Shown piece after piece: positions 26,130 through 35,783 of a stretch of DNA of 64,000 nucleotides; within the stretch, counting starts at the first letter, position 1, and each line of letters starts with the position of its first letter. The notes beneath the pieces are model-generated. The model saw only the letters and a program-made list of their open reading frames with translations. It did not search any database and was not told the DNA's origin. Origin of the DNA: Azoarcus sp. CIB (GTDB lineage: Bacteria; Pseudomonadota; Gammaproteobacteria; Burkholderiales; Rhodocyclaceae); contig NZ_CP011072.1 of NCBI RefSeq assembly GCF_001190925.1, forward strand, positions 434,001 through 498,000. Reading direction: 5' to 3'. A program made the position numbers and the translations under genes.

Positions 26130-26876
26130 TCAGTTGCGGCGGGCGCCGCCGTCGCCGGTGTCTTCGACCGCGAGTTCGACCAGCGGCGCCGCTTCGTCGC
26201 CCTGGCGCCGCGCGAGCCACGCGCCCAGGCCGACGACGAACGCCGCGCCCGCGACCGAGGTCACGTAGTGCAGCCAGCCGGGCAGCCCTTCCACGTAGGG
26301 CTTCACGACCACGTCGCCGATCAGCATGCCACCGGCGATCCAGCCGAGCAACGCGGCGCCCAGCGTGATCACGACCGGGAAGCGGTCCATCAGCTTGAGC
26401 ACGAACTTGCTGCCCCACACGATGATCGGAATGCTGACGACAATGCCGAAGACCACGAGGCCCAGGTCGCCCTTCGCGGCGCCCGCGACCGCGATCACGT
26501 TGTCGAGGCTCATCACCGCGTCGGCGACGACGATGGTCTTGATCGCGCCGAGCAGATGCGTCGAGCCCTCGACGTTGCCGTGGCCGTCGTCGTCCTCGGG
26601 TTGCATCAGCTTCACGCCGATCCACAACAGCAGCAGCGCGCCGACGACCTTCAGGAAGGGCAGCGCCAGGAGCTGCAGCGCGAAGAAGATCAGCACGATG
26701 CGCAGCGCGATCGCGCCGACGACGCCCCACGCGATGCCCTTGTTGCGCTGGTGCTCGGGCAGCTTGCGACACGCGAGCGCGATCACGACGGCGTTGTCGC
26801 CGCCCAGCAGGATGTCGATCGCGATGATCTGCAATACCGACACCCAGAAGGCGGCGTTCGACATGGTTTCGAGCAC
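26130..26876 (-). CDS. TerC/YjbE-family integral membrane protein (probable Mn exporter)
   Basis: 248 residues with about seven membrane segments. The two family signatures with acidic residues in membrane helices are present: IDILLGGDNAVVIAL and VVADAVMSLDNVIAVAG. Members of this group are implicated in metal efflux, especially manganese, and tellurite resistance. A Usp gene follows closely. Riboswitch-type yybP-ykoY leader was looked for in the short upstream region but not recognised. Confidence 0.88.
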   Translation of the reverse strand: MLETMSNAAFWVSVLQIIAIDILLGGDNAVVIALACRKLPEHQRNKGIAWGVVGAIALRIVLIFFALQLLALPFLKVVGALLLLWIGVKLMQPEDDDGHGNVEGSTHLLGAIKTIVVADAVMSLDNVIAVAGAAKGDLGLVVFGIVVSIPIIVWGSKFVLKLMDRFPVVITLGAALLGWIAGGMLIGDVVVKPYVEGLPGWLHYVTSVAGAAFVVGLGAWLARRQGDEAAPLVELAVEDTGDGGARRN

Positions 26877-27057
26877 TGCTCGTTCTCCTTTTCAAGCACG
26901 GATGATGGGGCCGAAGGCGGCCATTGTCGCCAAGAACGGCATTGTGCGACAGTGGCAGTCGCCGACAACCGCTGGTGCGAACGATACGGTGGCGCCCTTT
27001 CGGTCCGCTTTCAGCCTCTGCCCCGCGGCGATGCGCCCCCCTGCTAACATCGCCCGC

Positions 27058-28470
27058 ATGAGCCGCTACCAGGACCTTGCCGAGCAGACGGAAAAGCTCA
27101 TCGCCGACGGCGTGCTGCGCGCCGGCGACCGGCTGCCGTCGGTGCGCCAGGCCTGCCGCACGCACAAGGTCAGCCCGATCACCGTGACGCAGGCCTATTA
27201 CCTGCTGGAAGGGCGCGGCCTGATCGAGGCGCGGCCAAAGTCGGGCTACTTCGTGCGCGCGCGCCTCGGCCGCAATCTGCCCGAGCCGGACATGACGCGC
27301 CCGCTCGGCGGCTCGACGCAGCTCGAGGTCAGCGACTTCATCTTCCAGATCCTCGACAGCGTGCGCGACCCCGCGATCGTGCCGCTGGGGTCGAGCTTCC
27401 CCAGTCCCTACCTGTATCCGCTCGACAGGCTCGGGCGCTTCCTCGCGAATGCCGCACGCCGGCTCGATCCGCTCGCGACGGTGACCGACCTGCCGCCGGG
27501 CAACGAGGAGCTGCGCCGGCAGCTCGCGCTGCGCTACCTCGCGCACGGTGCGCCGGTGTCGCCGCAGGAGATCGTCATCACCTCGGGCGCGATGGAGGGG
27601 CTCAACCTGTGCCTGCAGGCGGTCACGCGCCCCGGCGACCTGATCGCGATCGAGTCGCCGACCTTCTATGCCGGACTGCAGGCGAGCGAGCGGCTGGGGC
27701 TCAAGGTCATCGAGATCCCGACCCATCCGCGCGAAGGCGTGAGCCTGCCGGCGCTGGAGGACGCGCTGCGCCACCATCCGGTGAAAGCCTGTCTCCTGAT
27801 GCTGAACTTCGCCAACCCGACCGGCAGCCTCGTGCCGGACGAGCGCAGGAAGGCGCTGGTCGAGCTATTGCGCCGCTTCGAGGTGCCGCTGATCGAGGAC
27901 GACGTCTATGCCGAGCTGTACTTCGGCCGGCAGGCGCCGCTATGCACGAAGGCGGTGGATGCGGACGGCCTGGTGATGCACGTGTCCTCATTCTCGAAGT
28001 GCCTCGCGCCCGGCTACCGCGTCGGCTGGGTCGCGGCGGGGCGCTACGCCGGGCGCATCCAGCGCCTGAAGCTCGCGACCAGCCTCGCGACCACGGTGCC
28101 GGTGCAGATCGCGCTGGCGGACTACCTGAAGCACGGCGGCTACGAGAACCACCTGCGCCAGCTGCGGCGCAAGCTAGCCGAACAGGAGGTCGCGCTGATC
28201 GCCGCGATCGAGCAGCATTTCCCGCCCGGCACGCGGCTCGCGCGGCCGCAGGGCGGCTATTTCCTGTGGCTGGAGCTGCCGCGCCAGGTCGACACGCTGC
28301 TGCTGCACCAGCAGGCGCTCGCGCACGGCATCAGCATCGCGCCGGGGCCTATTTTTTCCGCGAAGCGCGAATTCGGCCACTGGCTGCGGCTCAACTTCGG
28401 CCATCCCGACTCGGAGCGCCAGCAGGCGGCGATGGCGACGCTGGGGCGGCTCATCGCGCAGCAGCTATAG
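27058..28470 (+). CDS. MocR-type regulator (GntR HTH fused to class I aminotransferase fold)
   Basis: 470 residues. GntR winged helix at residues ~1-70 (MSRYQDLAEQTEKLIADGVLRAGDRLPSVRQACR, then SPITVTQAYYLLEGRGLI). Residues ~100-465 are an aminotransferase class I domain with the PLP lysine in SSFSKCLAPGYRVGW. MocR proteins are PLP-dependent regulators, often of amino-acid or vitamin B6 genes. The frame is open far upstream through the terC shadow; ATG 27058 is the sensible start. Divergent from terC and overlapping the convergent norF-like gene by 6 bp. Confidence 0.9.
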   Translation: MSRYQDLAEQTEKLIADGVLRAGDRLPSVRQACRTHKVSPITVTQAYYLLEGRGLIEARPKSGYFVRARLGRNLPEPDMTRPLGGSTQLEVSDFIFQILDSVRDPAIVPLGSSFPSPYLYPLDRLGRFLANAARRLDPLATVTDLPPGNEELRRQLALRYLAHGAPVSPQEIVITSGAMEGLNLCLQAVTRPGDLIAIESPTFYAGLQASERLGLKVIEIPTHPREGVSLPALEDALRHHPVKACLLMLNFANPTGSLVPDERRKALVELLRRFEVPLIEDDVYAELYFGRQAPLCTKAVDADGLVMHVSSFSKCLAPGYRVGWVAAGRYAGRIQRLKLATSLATTVPVQIALADYLKHGGYENHLRQLRRKLAEQEVALIAAIEQHFPPGTRLARPQGGYFLWLELPRQVDTLLLHQQALAHGISIAPGPIFSAKREFGHWLRLNFGHPDSERQQAAMATLGRLIAQQL

Positions 28471-28773
28471 CGTCGCCCAGCGCGCGAACTCGCGGCCGAA
28501 GAAGGCGATCAGCACCAGCGCGAGCGGCGCGAAGGCGACGAAGCCCTTCAGCACGCGGCGGATGAAGGGATGGGCGAGCTCCGCCTCGATGAAGCGCTCG
28601 GCGATCAGCATGCCCTTCGCCCACACGATCGCCGCGACCACCACCGGCAGCCACGCCGCGCCGTGGAACCACTGCCCCAACAACAGGCTCAGCAGGGTCA
28701 GCGCGACGAGGATCAGCCAGGCCGCGGTCAGCGGGGCCAGTGTGGTGGCGGGTTTCCGTTCGGTCGGGCTCAT
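28465..28773 (-). CDS. norF: NorF-like / cytochrome c oxidase subunit IV-type membrane protein
   Basis: 102 residues with about three membrane segments (AAWLILVALTLLSLLLGQWF, WLPVVVAAIVWAKGMLIAERFIE, GFVAFAPLALVLIAFFG). The AAIVWAKGMLIAERFIEAEL block is typical of the subunit IV/NorF family. It follows a NorE-like gene by 3 bp. NorE and NorF support nitric oxide reductase activity in denitrifiers. No norCB is in the window, so assignment rests on family and pairing. Confidence 0.75.
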   Translation of the reverse strand: MSPTERKPATTLAPLTAAWLILVALTLLSLLLGQWFHGAAWLPVVVAAIVWAKGMLIAERFIEAELAHPFIRRVLKGFVAFAPLALVLIAFFGREFARWATL

Positions 28774-28776
28774 GGG

Positions 28777-29382
28777 TCAGGCCAGCACGTAGAAGAAGGG
28801 GAAGAGGACCAGCCAGATGATGTCGGTGGCGTGCCAGTAGCTCGCCAGCGCCTCCAGCCCGCTGTGCTCGTCGGCCGAGTAGGCGCCGGCGACGTGGCGT
28901 GCGAGCACCCACAGCATGCCGAGGATGCCCCAGGTCGCATGCACCAGGTGGTTGATCGTCAGGTAGTAGTAGACGGTGAAGAAGATGCCCGCTTCGCCGT
29001 CGATGCCGTGCGCGAGGTTCCAGCGGATCTCGAGGAACTTTGCCACCGGATAGCCGAGCGCCACGACCAGCCCGGCGACGAGCCACCACAGCGAGCGCCG
29101 GCGCTGGCCGGCGCGCATCGTCACGACCGACGCGGCAATGAAGAAGCTGCTCGTCACCATCAGCAGCGTGATGACGGTGCCGGAAATCCGCGACAGGCGC
29201 TCCGAACCATGCTCGAAGGCCTCGGGGAAATGCGCGCGGGCGACGAAATAGACGATGAAGAGCACGGCGAACTCGACGAATTCGCAGCTGATGCCCACCC
29301 AGATGCCGCTGTTGCCGGGGACCCGCCCGGCCTGCCCGGCGTCCTGCCGCGGCAGGGGAGCGGGAATCGCGATCGTCGTCAT
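28777..29382 (-). CDS. norE: NorE-like / cytochrome c oxidase subunit III family protein
   Basis: 201 residues, five or so membrane segments: GISCEFVEFAVLFIVYFVARA, VITLLMVTSSFFIAASVVTM, LWWLVAGLVVALGYPVAKFLE, NHLVHATWGILGMLWVLARHV, SYWHATDIIWLVLFPFFYVLA. The closing YWHATDIIWLVLFPFFYVLA is the hallmark of subunit III proteins and NorE. It is 3 bp before the NorF-like gene. Likely accessory to NO reductase; a terminal oxidase subunit is the alternative. Confidence 0.82.
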   Translation of the reverse strand: MTTIAIPAPLPRQDAGQAGRVPGNSGIWVGISCEFVEFAVLFIVYFVARAHFPEAFEHGSERLSRISGTVITLLMVTSSFFIAASVVTMRAGQRRRSLWWLVAGLVVALGYPVAKFLEIRWNLAHGIDGEAGIFFTVYYYLTINHLVHATWGILGMLWVLARHVAGAYSADEHSGLEALASYWHATDIIWLVLFPFFYVLA

Positions 29383-29622
29383 GGCTGTGCGCCTATTGTG
29401 CAATCTGCTCATTGTCGTCCGATCCGGCCGGTGATCACAGACACAGCCGATCGCGTTTCGGATCGGCACAGATCCGCTCCGCTTTCCGCCGCAGGATGAA
29501 ATCTGTTCCTGTCGGAAATGTGCTTTTCTGGAGCTGTTCCTGTCGGTCGCCCGGTGATGTACTCGCCTCCGGCGTCGACCGGGGAATTGTCTCCCCCGGC
29601 CCGCATCCGGAGGAAGGCAGGA
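29383..29622. promoter_or_regulatory. Divergent spacer between norE and ccoG
   Basis: 240 bp without a gene, containing promoters for both directions. I looked for an FNR/Anr/DNR-type TTGAT-N4-ATCAA box and did not find a good one. GGAGGAAGG precedes the ccoG start. Confidence 0.35.
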
Positions 29623-31002
29623 ATGGGCAAGTCCGTCAGCAAGGTGCGCGAGGCGAAGCTGGAGCTGTACCGCAAGCAGGGAAAGATCCACGCGCGGGCC
29701 GTCGCGGGCCGCTTCAACACGCTGCGCTGGGCAGTTGTGTGGCTCACGCAGATCGTCTTCTATGGCGGCTGCTGGCTCACGTGGGAGGGCAACGGCGCGC
29801 TGCGGCAGGCCGTCCTCTTCGACATCGCGGACGAGAAGTTCTACCTCTTCGGCCTCGTGCTGTGGCCGCAGGACGCGCTGCTGCTCGCGCTGGCGCTGAT
29901 CCTCGCGGCGACCGCGCTGTTCCTCGTCACCGCGCTCGCGGGGCGCCTGTTCTGCGGCTTCGCCTGTCCGCAGACGGTGTACACCACGATTTTCACGTGG
30001 GTCGAGGCGAAGGTCGAGGGCGACCACCTCGATCGCCTGAAGCTCGACCGCAGCCCGATGAGCGCACGCAAGCTCCTGCTCAAGGGCGCCAAGCACGGCC
30101 TGTGGCTGCTGATCGCGGCATGGACGGCGATCACCTTCGTCGGCTACTTCACGCCGATCCGCGCGCTGCTGCCGGCGCTCGCCGTCGGCGCCACCGGCCC
30201 GTGGGAGAGCTTCTGGCTGATCTTCTACGGCCTCTTCCTGCACGTGCAGGCCGGCTTCGCACGCGAGGCCGTGTGCCAGCACATGTGCCCGTACTCGCGC
30301 TTCCAGGGCGTGATGTTCGACCGCAACACCGCGACCGTCAGCTACGACCTCCGCCGCGGCGAGCCGCGGCAGGCACGCGGCCGGGCCGAGGGCGGCGGCG
30401 ACTGCATCGACTGCGGCATCTGCGTGGAAGTGTGTCCCACCGGCGTCGACATCCGCGAGGGCCTGCAACTCGGCTGCATCAACTGCGGCCTGTGCATCGA
30501 TGCCTGCGACACGGTGATGACGCGCGTCGGCACGCCCAGCGGCCTGATCCGCTTCGCCTCGGAGCGCGAGCTCGCCGGGGCGGCGGCGGGCGGGAGGGCT
30601 CGCCTCGCCGTGTATGGCGGGCTGTCGCTGGCGGTCGTCGCGCTCGGGGCGTGGTCGTTGGGCCAGCGTTCGCTGCTGCAGGTCGACGTGCTGCGTGACC
30701 GCGGCGCCCTGCTGCGCGAGACCGCCGCCGGGCGGATCGAGAACGCCTACACGCTGAAGCTGAAGAACCTCGACGACGCCCCGCGCGAGTTCGTCGTCGA
30801 TGTCAGCGGCGTGCCGGGCATCGAGGTCGTCGGCGAACGCGCGTTCGCGGTCGCGGCGGGCAGCGTGCGCCCGGTGTCGCTGACCCTGTCCGCGCCCGCC
30901 GGCACGCCGCTGTCGGGCGTGCGTCCGATCACCTTCCGCATCGCGGCAGGGCACGACGCGGCGCGCAGCGTGCAGGAGCCGAGCAGCTTCATCCTGCCCT
31001 GA
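29623..31002 (+). CDS. ccoG: CcoG-type cytochrome c oxidase assembly ferredoxin
   Basis: 459 residues. Membrane-bound protein with two 4Fe-4S clusters, involved in Cu handling for cbb3 oxidase assembly. Membrane segments at ~37-57, 83-110, 158-180 and 195-215 surround FCGFACPQTVYT and CQHMCPYSRFQGVMFD, then the ferredoxin signature CIDCGICVEVCPTGVD and CINCGLCIDACD, a further membrane helix and a C-terminal Ig-like domain (IENAYTLKLKNLDDAPREFVV). ATG 29623 has a GGAGGAA site. In denitrifiers it often lies apart from ccoNOQP, as here. Confidence 0.93.
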   Translation: MGKSVSKVREAKLELYRKQGKIHARAVAGRFNTLRWAVVWLTQIVFYGGCWLTWEGNGALRQAVLFDIADEKFYLFGLVLWPQDALLLALALILAATALFLVTALAGRLFCGFACPQTVYTTIFTWVEAKVEGDHLDRLKLDRSPMSARKLLLKGAKHGLWLLIAAWTAITFVGYFTPIRALLPALAVGATGPWESFWLIFYGLFLHVQAGFAREAVCQHMCPYSRFQGVMFDRNTATVSYDLRRGEPRQARGRAEGGGDCIDCGICVEVCPTGVDIREGLQLGCINCGLCIDACDTVMTRVGTPSGLIRFASERELAGAAAGGRARLAVYGGLSLAVVALGAWSLGQRSLLQVDVLRDRGALLRETAAGRIENAYTLKLKNLDDAPREFVVDVSGVPGIEVVGERAFAVAAGSVRPVSLTLSAPAGTPLSGVRPITFRIAAGHDAARSVQEPSSFILP

Positions 31003-31135
31003 GCCGCGGCGTAAGCTCAGGGGGTGTAAGGGGAAGGCCGAGTTTGCCAGCTGTGCCGTCGCATGATCGGCTGCGCCAGCGCAACCGCTGTGTGGCGGAA
31101 GGCGCGGCGCTTTTCCGCCCTACGATCCGGCGTTG
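31003..31135. repeat. REP-like element in the ccoG / ABC permease spacer
   Basis: GTGGCGGAAGG-CGCGGCGC-TTTTCCGCCCTAC at 31092-31123 is an imperfect hairpin with the terminal GTAGGGCGGA motif (minus strand) found in widespread proteobacterial intergenic repeats. A related motif occurs at 61513-61545. The genes on either side converge. Confidence 0.6.
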
Positions 31136-31933
31136 TCAGCCCAGCAGGCGCCGGCGCGTGAGGCCCAGCGCGACCCAGAAGCCGCCCGCGCCGTAGGCCC
31201 CGAGCACGCCCACATGCAGCGCGATCGCATCGGGCACGCGGCCGAGCAGCAGTGGCCGCGCGAGCTCCACCGCGTGCGACAGCGGCAGCAGCGACGCGGC
31301 CACCTGAACCGCCGCGGGCAGCTGTTCGGCGGGGAAGAATACGCCCGAAATCAGCGTCATCGGCGTGATGAAGAGGGTGAAGTAGTACATGAAGAAGTCG
31401 TAGCTCGGTGCGACCGACGTCATCACCAGCCCGAGCGCGCCGAAGCTCAGCCCGACGAGGAAGATCAGCGGCAGCAGCCAAAGCACGTAGCGGCTGTCGA
31501 CGAGGCCGAACACGGCGATCACGATGAGGATCGCGACGCCCGACAACAGCGCCTTCGACGCCGCCCACACCAGCTCCGCGAACACGATGTCGTCGAGATC
31601 CACGGGCGCGTTCATGATCGCGTCCCAGGTCTTCTGCACGTGCATGCGCGAGAAGGACGAGTACAGCACCTCGAAGGAGGCGCTGTTCATCGTCGACGAG
31701 CACACCATGCCGGCGGCGAGGAAGCTGATGTAGGACACCCCTCCGATCTCGGGCACCAGCATGCCGATGCCGAAACCCAGGCCGAAGAGGTAGATCATCG
31801 GGTCGGCGAGGTTGCCCAGCACCGAGGGCAGCGCGAGCTTGCGCCACACGAGAAAATTGCGCTGCCAAACCGGCACGAAGCGGTGCGACAGGCGCGGGGC
31901 GCGGAAGGTCGAGCGGAGGGTGGTGGTCGTCAT
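31136..31933 (-). CDS. ABC-2 type exporter permease (NodJ-like)
   Basis: 265 residues with six membrane segments. The sequence RNFLVWRKLALPSVLGNLADPMIYLFGLGFGIG and SFLAAGMVCSSTMNSASFEVLYSSFSRM matches the NodJ/ABC-2 group. It follows the ATPase gene by 13 bp. In rhizobia this pair exports Nod factor; in other proteobacteria it is a generic drug or polysaccharide exporter of unknown substrate. No nod genes are present. Confidence 0.88.
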   Translation of the reverse strand: MTTTTLRSTFRAPRLSHRFVPVWQRNFLVWRKLALPSVLGNLADPMIYLFGLGFGIGMLVPEIGGVSYISFLAAGMVCSSTMNSASFEVLYSSFSRMHVQKTWDAIMNAPVDLDDIVFAELVWAASKALLSGVAILIVIAVFGLVDSRYVLWLLPLIFLVGLSFGALGLVMTSVAPSYDFFMYYFTLFITPMTLISGVFFPAEQLPAAVQVAASLLPLSHAVELARPLLLGRVPDAIALHVGVLGAYGAGGFWVALGLTRRRLLG

Positions 31934-31946
31934 CGGAGCGGTCTTC

Positions 31947-32918
31947 TCAGTCGCGCAGGTCGCGCCCGGTGAGCTTGAGGAACACGTCCTCGAGGTTCGC
32001 CGGCCGGCGCAGGTAGCGCAAGCCGGACTGTTCTGCGAGGTGGGCCATCAGCGGCGCCGCATCGTCGAGGTAACAGAAGGCGGTCTCGCCGCTCACCTCG
32101 TAACGGCGTGCGAACGCGCCGGCGTGCGCCTCGGCCCAGGCCTGCGCGCCACTGATGCCGTTGCGGGCGGTGCCGTTCCAGTCGCCATACACCTCGACGA
32201 CCTGGGTCTCGATCTGTGCCGCGATGACGTCGCGCGGGCTGCCTTCGGTGAGGATGCGGCCGGCGTCGAGGATCGCGAGGCGGTCGGCGAGGCGCTCGGC
32301 CTCGTCCATGAAGTGCGTCGTCAGCAGCACCGTGGTGCCGTTGCGGATCAGCTGCTTGAGGCGCTCCCAGATCAGGTGGCGCGCCTGCGGGTCGAGGCCG
32401 GTCGTCGGTTCGTCGAGGATCAGCAGGTCGGGGCGGTTCACGAGCGCGCGCGCGAGCGTCAGGCGCCGCTTCATGCCGCCCGACAGCGACTGGATGCGTG
32501 CGTCGCGCTTGCTTTCGAGGCCGGCGAAGGCCAGCAGCTCCGGGATGCGCGCGGTGATGGTCGCGTCGTCGAGGCCGAAGTAGCGGCCATAGACGAGCAG
32601 GTTCTCGGCGCAGGTGAAGTCCGGGTCGAGGTTGTCCTGCTGCGGCACAACGCCCACATGCATGCGCGCCTCGCGCGCGCGCTCGGGCACCGGCAGGCCG
32701 GCGAGGAATATCTCGCCCGCCGACGGGCGCGTCAGGCCCAACGCACAGCGCAGCGTCGTGGTCTTGCCCGCGCCGTTGGGGCCCAGCAGCGTGAAGCATT
32801 CGCCCGCGTTCAGGCGGAGGTCGACGCCGGCGACGACCTCGTTGTCGCCATAGCGCTTGCGCAGCCCGCGGATCTCCAGCGGGCTCGCGAGGGCGAGGCC
32901 GCGCGGCGTGGCGTCCAT
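31947..32918 (-). CDS. ABC transporter ATP-binding protein (NodI-like)
   Basis: About 323 residues. Walker [11 protein letters not shown], signature [15 protein letters not shown], Walker [14 protein letters not shown] and the H-loop TTHFMDEAE are all present, and the C-terminal ~80 residues follow the NodI/DrrA pattern ([28 protein letters not shown]). The start may be ATG 32918 or GTG 32927; no clear ribosome site distinguishes them. Pairs with the downstream NodJ-like permease. Confidence 0.9.
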   Translation of the reverse strand: MDATPRGLALASPLEIRGLRKRYGDNEVVAGVDLRLNAGECFTLLGPNGAGKTTTLRCALGLTRPSAGEIFLAGLPVPERAREARMHVGVVPQQDNLDPDFTCAENLLVYGRYFGLDDATITARIPELLAFAGLESKRDARIQSLSGGMKRRLTLARALVNRPDLLILDEPTTGLDPQARHLIWERLKQLIRNGTTVLLTTHFMDEAERLADRLAILDAGRILTEGSPRDVIAAQIETQVVEVYGDWNGTARNGISGAQAWAEAHAGAFARRYEVSGETAFCYLDDAAPLMAHLAEQSGLRYLRRPANLEDVFLKLTGRDLRD

Positions 32919-32931
32919 GCCGGTCACAACA

Positions 32932-33543
32932 TCAGCCGACCGGCGGCTTCGTCGTGGTGAAGCTCGGGCGCGCGAACATGCGCCGCGCGAGCGCCGCCAG
33001 CGAGGGGTGCTCGCGGCGCCATTCGTGTTGCGGGAAGCGCAGATCGAGGTAGCCGAGGGCGACGGCGACGGCGATGTCGCCCAGGCTCAGTGCGTTGCCG
33101 TACATCCAGTCGCGCCCGCTCGCGCGCGCTTCCAGCGCGTCGAGCGCACGGTCGATCTTGTCCATCTGGCGGTCGATCTCGGGTTCGCTGCGCAGGCCTT
33201 CGGGGCGGCGCGATTCGAGCAGCGCCGTGACGGCAGCGTCGGTCACGCCGTCGGCGAGGGCTTCGATCTGGCGCACGCGCACGCGCTCGAGCGGGTCGGC
33301 CGGCAGCAGCTTCGGCCCGCCTTCGATGATCTCGAGGTAGCCCGCGATCACCGGCGAATCGAAGAAGATCTCGCCCGCGTCGGTCTCCAGCGCCGGGACC
33401 TTGCCGAGCGGGTTCACGCTCGGGACGCGCGTGTTCGCCTCCCACGGCGAATCGACGATGAGCTCGCAGGGCAGGGACTTTTCCGCGAGGATGATGCGGA
33501 TCTTGCGTGCGTAGGGGCTGGTCAACGAGGCGAAGAGCTTCAT
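32932..33543 (-). CDS. Glutathione S-transferase family protein (YibF-like)
   Basis: 203 residues: thioredoxin-like N-terminus with [28 protein letters not shown] and the cis-proline region [20 protein letters not shown], then the helical C-terminal domain ([25 protein letters not shown]). The active site is Ser or Thr based (SPYARK). Located 28 bp after a hydrolase gene and immediately before the ABC ATPase. Probable detoxification enzyme, substrate unknown. Confidence 0.88.
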   Translation of the reverse strand: MKLFASLTSPYARKIRIILAEKSLPCELIVDSPWEANTRVPSVNPLGKVPALETDAGEIFFDSPVIAGYLEIIEGGPKLLPADPLERVRVRQIEALADGVTDAAVTALLESRRPEGLRSEPEIDRQMDKIDRALDALEARASGRDWMYGNALSLGDIAVAVALGYLDLRFPQHEWRREHPSLAALARRMFARPSFTTTKPPVG

Positions 33544-33571
33544 GGCATTCTCCGGTGAAGTGGCGCGCCGT

Positions 33572-34219
33572 TCACAGCGGCGCCCAGTTGCGCAGGATGA
33601 TGTCGCGGATGATGGTGAGGCGGGCGTGGAAGAAGTGGTCCGCGCCGGGCACGACGACGACCGGCAGGTTTTGCGGCCGCGCCCACTCGAGCACGTTCGC
33701 GAGCGACACCGTGTCGTCTTCCTCGCCGTGGATCAGCAGCGTGTCTTTCGGCACCGGGCCGGTCGCGTAGCTGCGCGCGCCGCTGACTTCGCCGGTCGCG
33801 GTGCCGACCAGCACGATGCGGTGCGCCGGCGTCATGCCGTCGGCGAGCCGCGCAGCGACGCGCGTCTGCACGTGGGCACCGAAGGAGAAGCCGCCCAGCG
33901 CGAGCGGCAGCGTGCCCCAGCGCGACTGCATCCACGCGATCACCGAGAGCATGTCCTCGGTCTCGGCGTTGCCATGGTCGTGCTCGCCGTCGCTCTTGCC
34001 GACGCCGCGGAAGTTCGGGCGCACGACCGCGTAGCCCAGCTCGCGCAGCGTGCGCGCCAGCGTGTGCACGATCTTGTTGGTGTTGGTGCCGCCGAACAGC
34101 GGGTGCGGATGGCACACCAGCGCGATGCCGCGCACCGTGTCGGGGGTGTCGATCAGCGCCTCGATCGCGCCGTCGCGTCCGCGCAGCAGGACGCTCTCGG
34201 GAGCCTGCGGCCGGGTCAT
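33572..34219 (-). CDS. Alpha/beta hydrolase
   Basis: 215 residues with oxyanion motif CHPHPLFGGTNTNKIV, the nucleophile elbow GGFSFGAHV (GxSxG), acid in HGEEDDTV and histidine in PGADHFFHARL. This matches small dienelactone-hydrolase-like or YuxL/CocE-type esterases found in many betaproteobacteria next to ferredoxin-like genes. Stop of the ferredoxin-like gene is 3 bp upstream, so the two are probably co-translated. Confidence 0.87.
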   Translation of the reverse strand: MTRPQAPESVLLRGRDGAIEALIDTPDTVRGIALVCHPHPLFGGTNTNKIVHTLARTLRELGYAVVRPNFRGVGKSDGEHDHGNAETEDMLSVIAWMQSRWGTLPLALGGFSFGAHVQTRVAARLADGMTPAHRIVLVGTATGEVSGARSYATGPVPKDTLLIHGEEDDTVSLANVLEWARPQNLPVVVVPGADHFFHARLTIIRDIILRNWAPL

Positions 34220-34222
34220 GGC

Positions 34223-34537
34223 TTAATCCGGCAGGCGCAGGCGCTCGACGATGCGGCCGTGCACGAGATGCTCGTTGATGATCTCGTCGACGTCTTCCTT
34301 GTCGATGTAGGTGTACCAGACGTTGTCCGGATACACGACCAGCACCGGGCCGTCGTCGCAGCGGTCGAGGCAGCCGGCCTTGTTGATGCGGATCTTGCCG
34401 CGGCCCTTGAGCCCCAGCGCGGCGATGCGGTCCTTGGCGTAGGTCTGCATCACCGTCGCCTTGTGGTCGTTGCAGCAGGTGTTGCCGGGTTCGCGCTGGT
34501 TGCAGCAGAAGAACACGTGGTGCTTGAAATAGCTCAT
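34223..34537 (-). CDS. Thioredoxin-like [2Fe-2S] ferredoxin
   Basis: 104 residues. Cysteines in VFFCCNQREPGNTCC and INKAGCLDRCDDGPVLVVYP match the thioredoxin-fold [2Fe-2S] ferredoxin family (Shethna/Fdx2 type). Electron carrier; partner unknown. Start MSYFKHHVFFC at 34537, with a GGAG-type site upstream. In the same direction as the hydrolase and GST genes. Confidence 0.88.
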   Translation of the reverse strand: MSYFKHHVFFCCNQREPGNTCCNDHKATVMQTYAKDRIAALGLKGRGKIRINKAGCLDRCDDGPVLVVYPDNVWYTYIDKEDVDEIINEHLVHGRIVERLRLPD

Positions 34538-34610
34538 CAGGGACTCCGGGAGGGGGCGGGGGCGGCGCCGGGCCGCTCCGCAATGCGACCGATTATAGCC
34601 GCGGGGTCGT

Positions 34611-35690
34611 TCAATGCCGCGTGAGATGCTCCCCGCGCCACAGGCCCACCGCCGACAGGTAGGCGAGCGCGAGGAAGGGCCACAGGTTGGCGCTGAGTTC
34701 GGTGAGGCCGTGGAAGTTGAGGAAGTTGCCCTGGCCGAGCATGCGCTGGCCGACCTCGAAATAGGGGTTCTCGGGCAGCAGGTTGGTGAGGCTGGTCGCG
34801 GCGAGCAGCGCGACGCCCGCCAGCGCATGCTGCAACACGCTCGCCAGCAGCAGCGCGGCTGCGAGCACCAGCAGGCCCAGCAGCAGCCCCTGGCGTGTGC
34901 CGGGCGTGAGCCATAGCAGCGCTTCGCCGGGGATATAGAAGGACGCGGTCGCGATCGACTTAGCGCCGATGCCCAGCAGCAGGAGCAGCGCGACTGGCCA
35001 CGGCGAGGCGCTGCGCATCATGCAGCGCGCGAACAGGCCCACGCCGACGATCGTGATCGCGACCTGCACGGTCTCGAGCAGGATGTAGCGTTCCGGTTCG
35101 AAGTGCAGCGGCGTCGGCAGGCCCAGCAGCTGGCGCAGGTCGCCGCTGCCGAACAGCACGCGGTCGGGCGTGAATTGCGCGAGCAGCCACAGCCCCAGCA
35201 GGATCAGTCCGAGGTCGCCCATGTGCCCGGGGATGACGCGCGCCGAGCGCCAGCGGTGCAGCCAGCCGCTCTGGTCGAACAGCGGGTGGCCCCAGCGGGC
35301 GCCGGCGAGCGCGCCGAGCAGGGCGCCGGCGGTGTTGCAGGCGAGATCGACGTTCGACGGGACGCGCGTCGGCAGGAAGTTCTGCGTCACTTCCATGCCG
35401 AAGGACAACAGCGCCGCGACCAGCGTCGCGACCGCGACGCCCGTGCCGCGCCCGATGCGCAGCGGCAGGGACGGCGCGAGGACGAAGCCGAAGGGCAGGA
35501 AGCCGAGCACGTTGAGCACGATGTCGGCGCCACGGTAGTACTTGGGCCAGGGCGCGGCGAGGAAGTCCAGCAGCGGCAGCCCCGTTGGCCGCCAGCCGGT
35601 CAGCGGGTGCAGGCAGGCATAGACGACCAGCAGTCCGTAGGCGACGGCGAGATGGCGCGGCAGGGATGAAACGGCACGCGCGTGGGGCAT
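34611..35690 (-). CDS. VanZ-like family membrane protein
   Basis: 359 residues with about ten membrane helices. The N-terminal ~130 residues carry the VanZ pattern: DIVLNVLGFLPFGFVLAPSL, LSFGMEVTQNFLPTRVPSNVDLACNTAGALLGALAG. The rest is a hydrophobic extension with more helices. VanZ is linked to teicoplanin resistance; for this longer betaproteobacterial form the role is unknown. Confidence 0.83.
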   Translation of the reverse strand: MPHARAVSSLPRHLAVAYGLLVVYACLHPLTGWRPTGLPLLDFLAAPWPKYYRGADIVLNVLGFLPFGFVLAPSLPLRIGRGTGVAVATLVAALLSFGMEVTQNFLPTRVPSNVDLACNTAGALLGALAGARWGHPLFDQSGWLHRWRSARVIPGHMGDLGLILLGLWLLAQFTPDRVLFGSGDLRQLLGLPTPLHFEPERYILLETVQVAITIVGVGLFARCMMRSASPWPVALLLLLGIGAKSIATASFYIPGEALLWLTPGTRQGLLLGLLVLAAALLLASVLQHALAGVALLAATSLTNLLPENPYFEVGQRMLGQGNFLNFHGLTELSANLWPFLALAYLSAVGLWRGEHLTRH

Positions 35691-35783
35691 CGGCGGGTCC
35701 GGGGTGCTAGAGTCGGGATCCCCGATTCTAGCCCGGATGCGGCGTGCGGGGCCCGGCGGTGTCGCCGGCGCTCCGTGCGTGCG

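Noticed and set aside
29383-29622. FNR/DNR box controlling norE or ccoG
   Set aside because: No sequence close to TTGAT-N4-ATCAA was found in the spacer.
31136-32927. Nodulation genes nodI/nodJ
   Set aside because: The pair resembles NodI/NodJ in sequence but no nod gene or nod box is present, so a symbiotic role is not supported.
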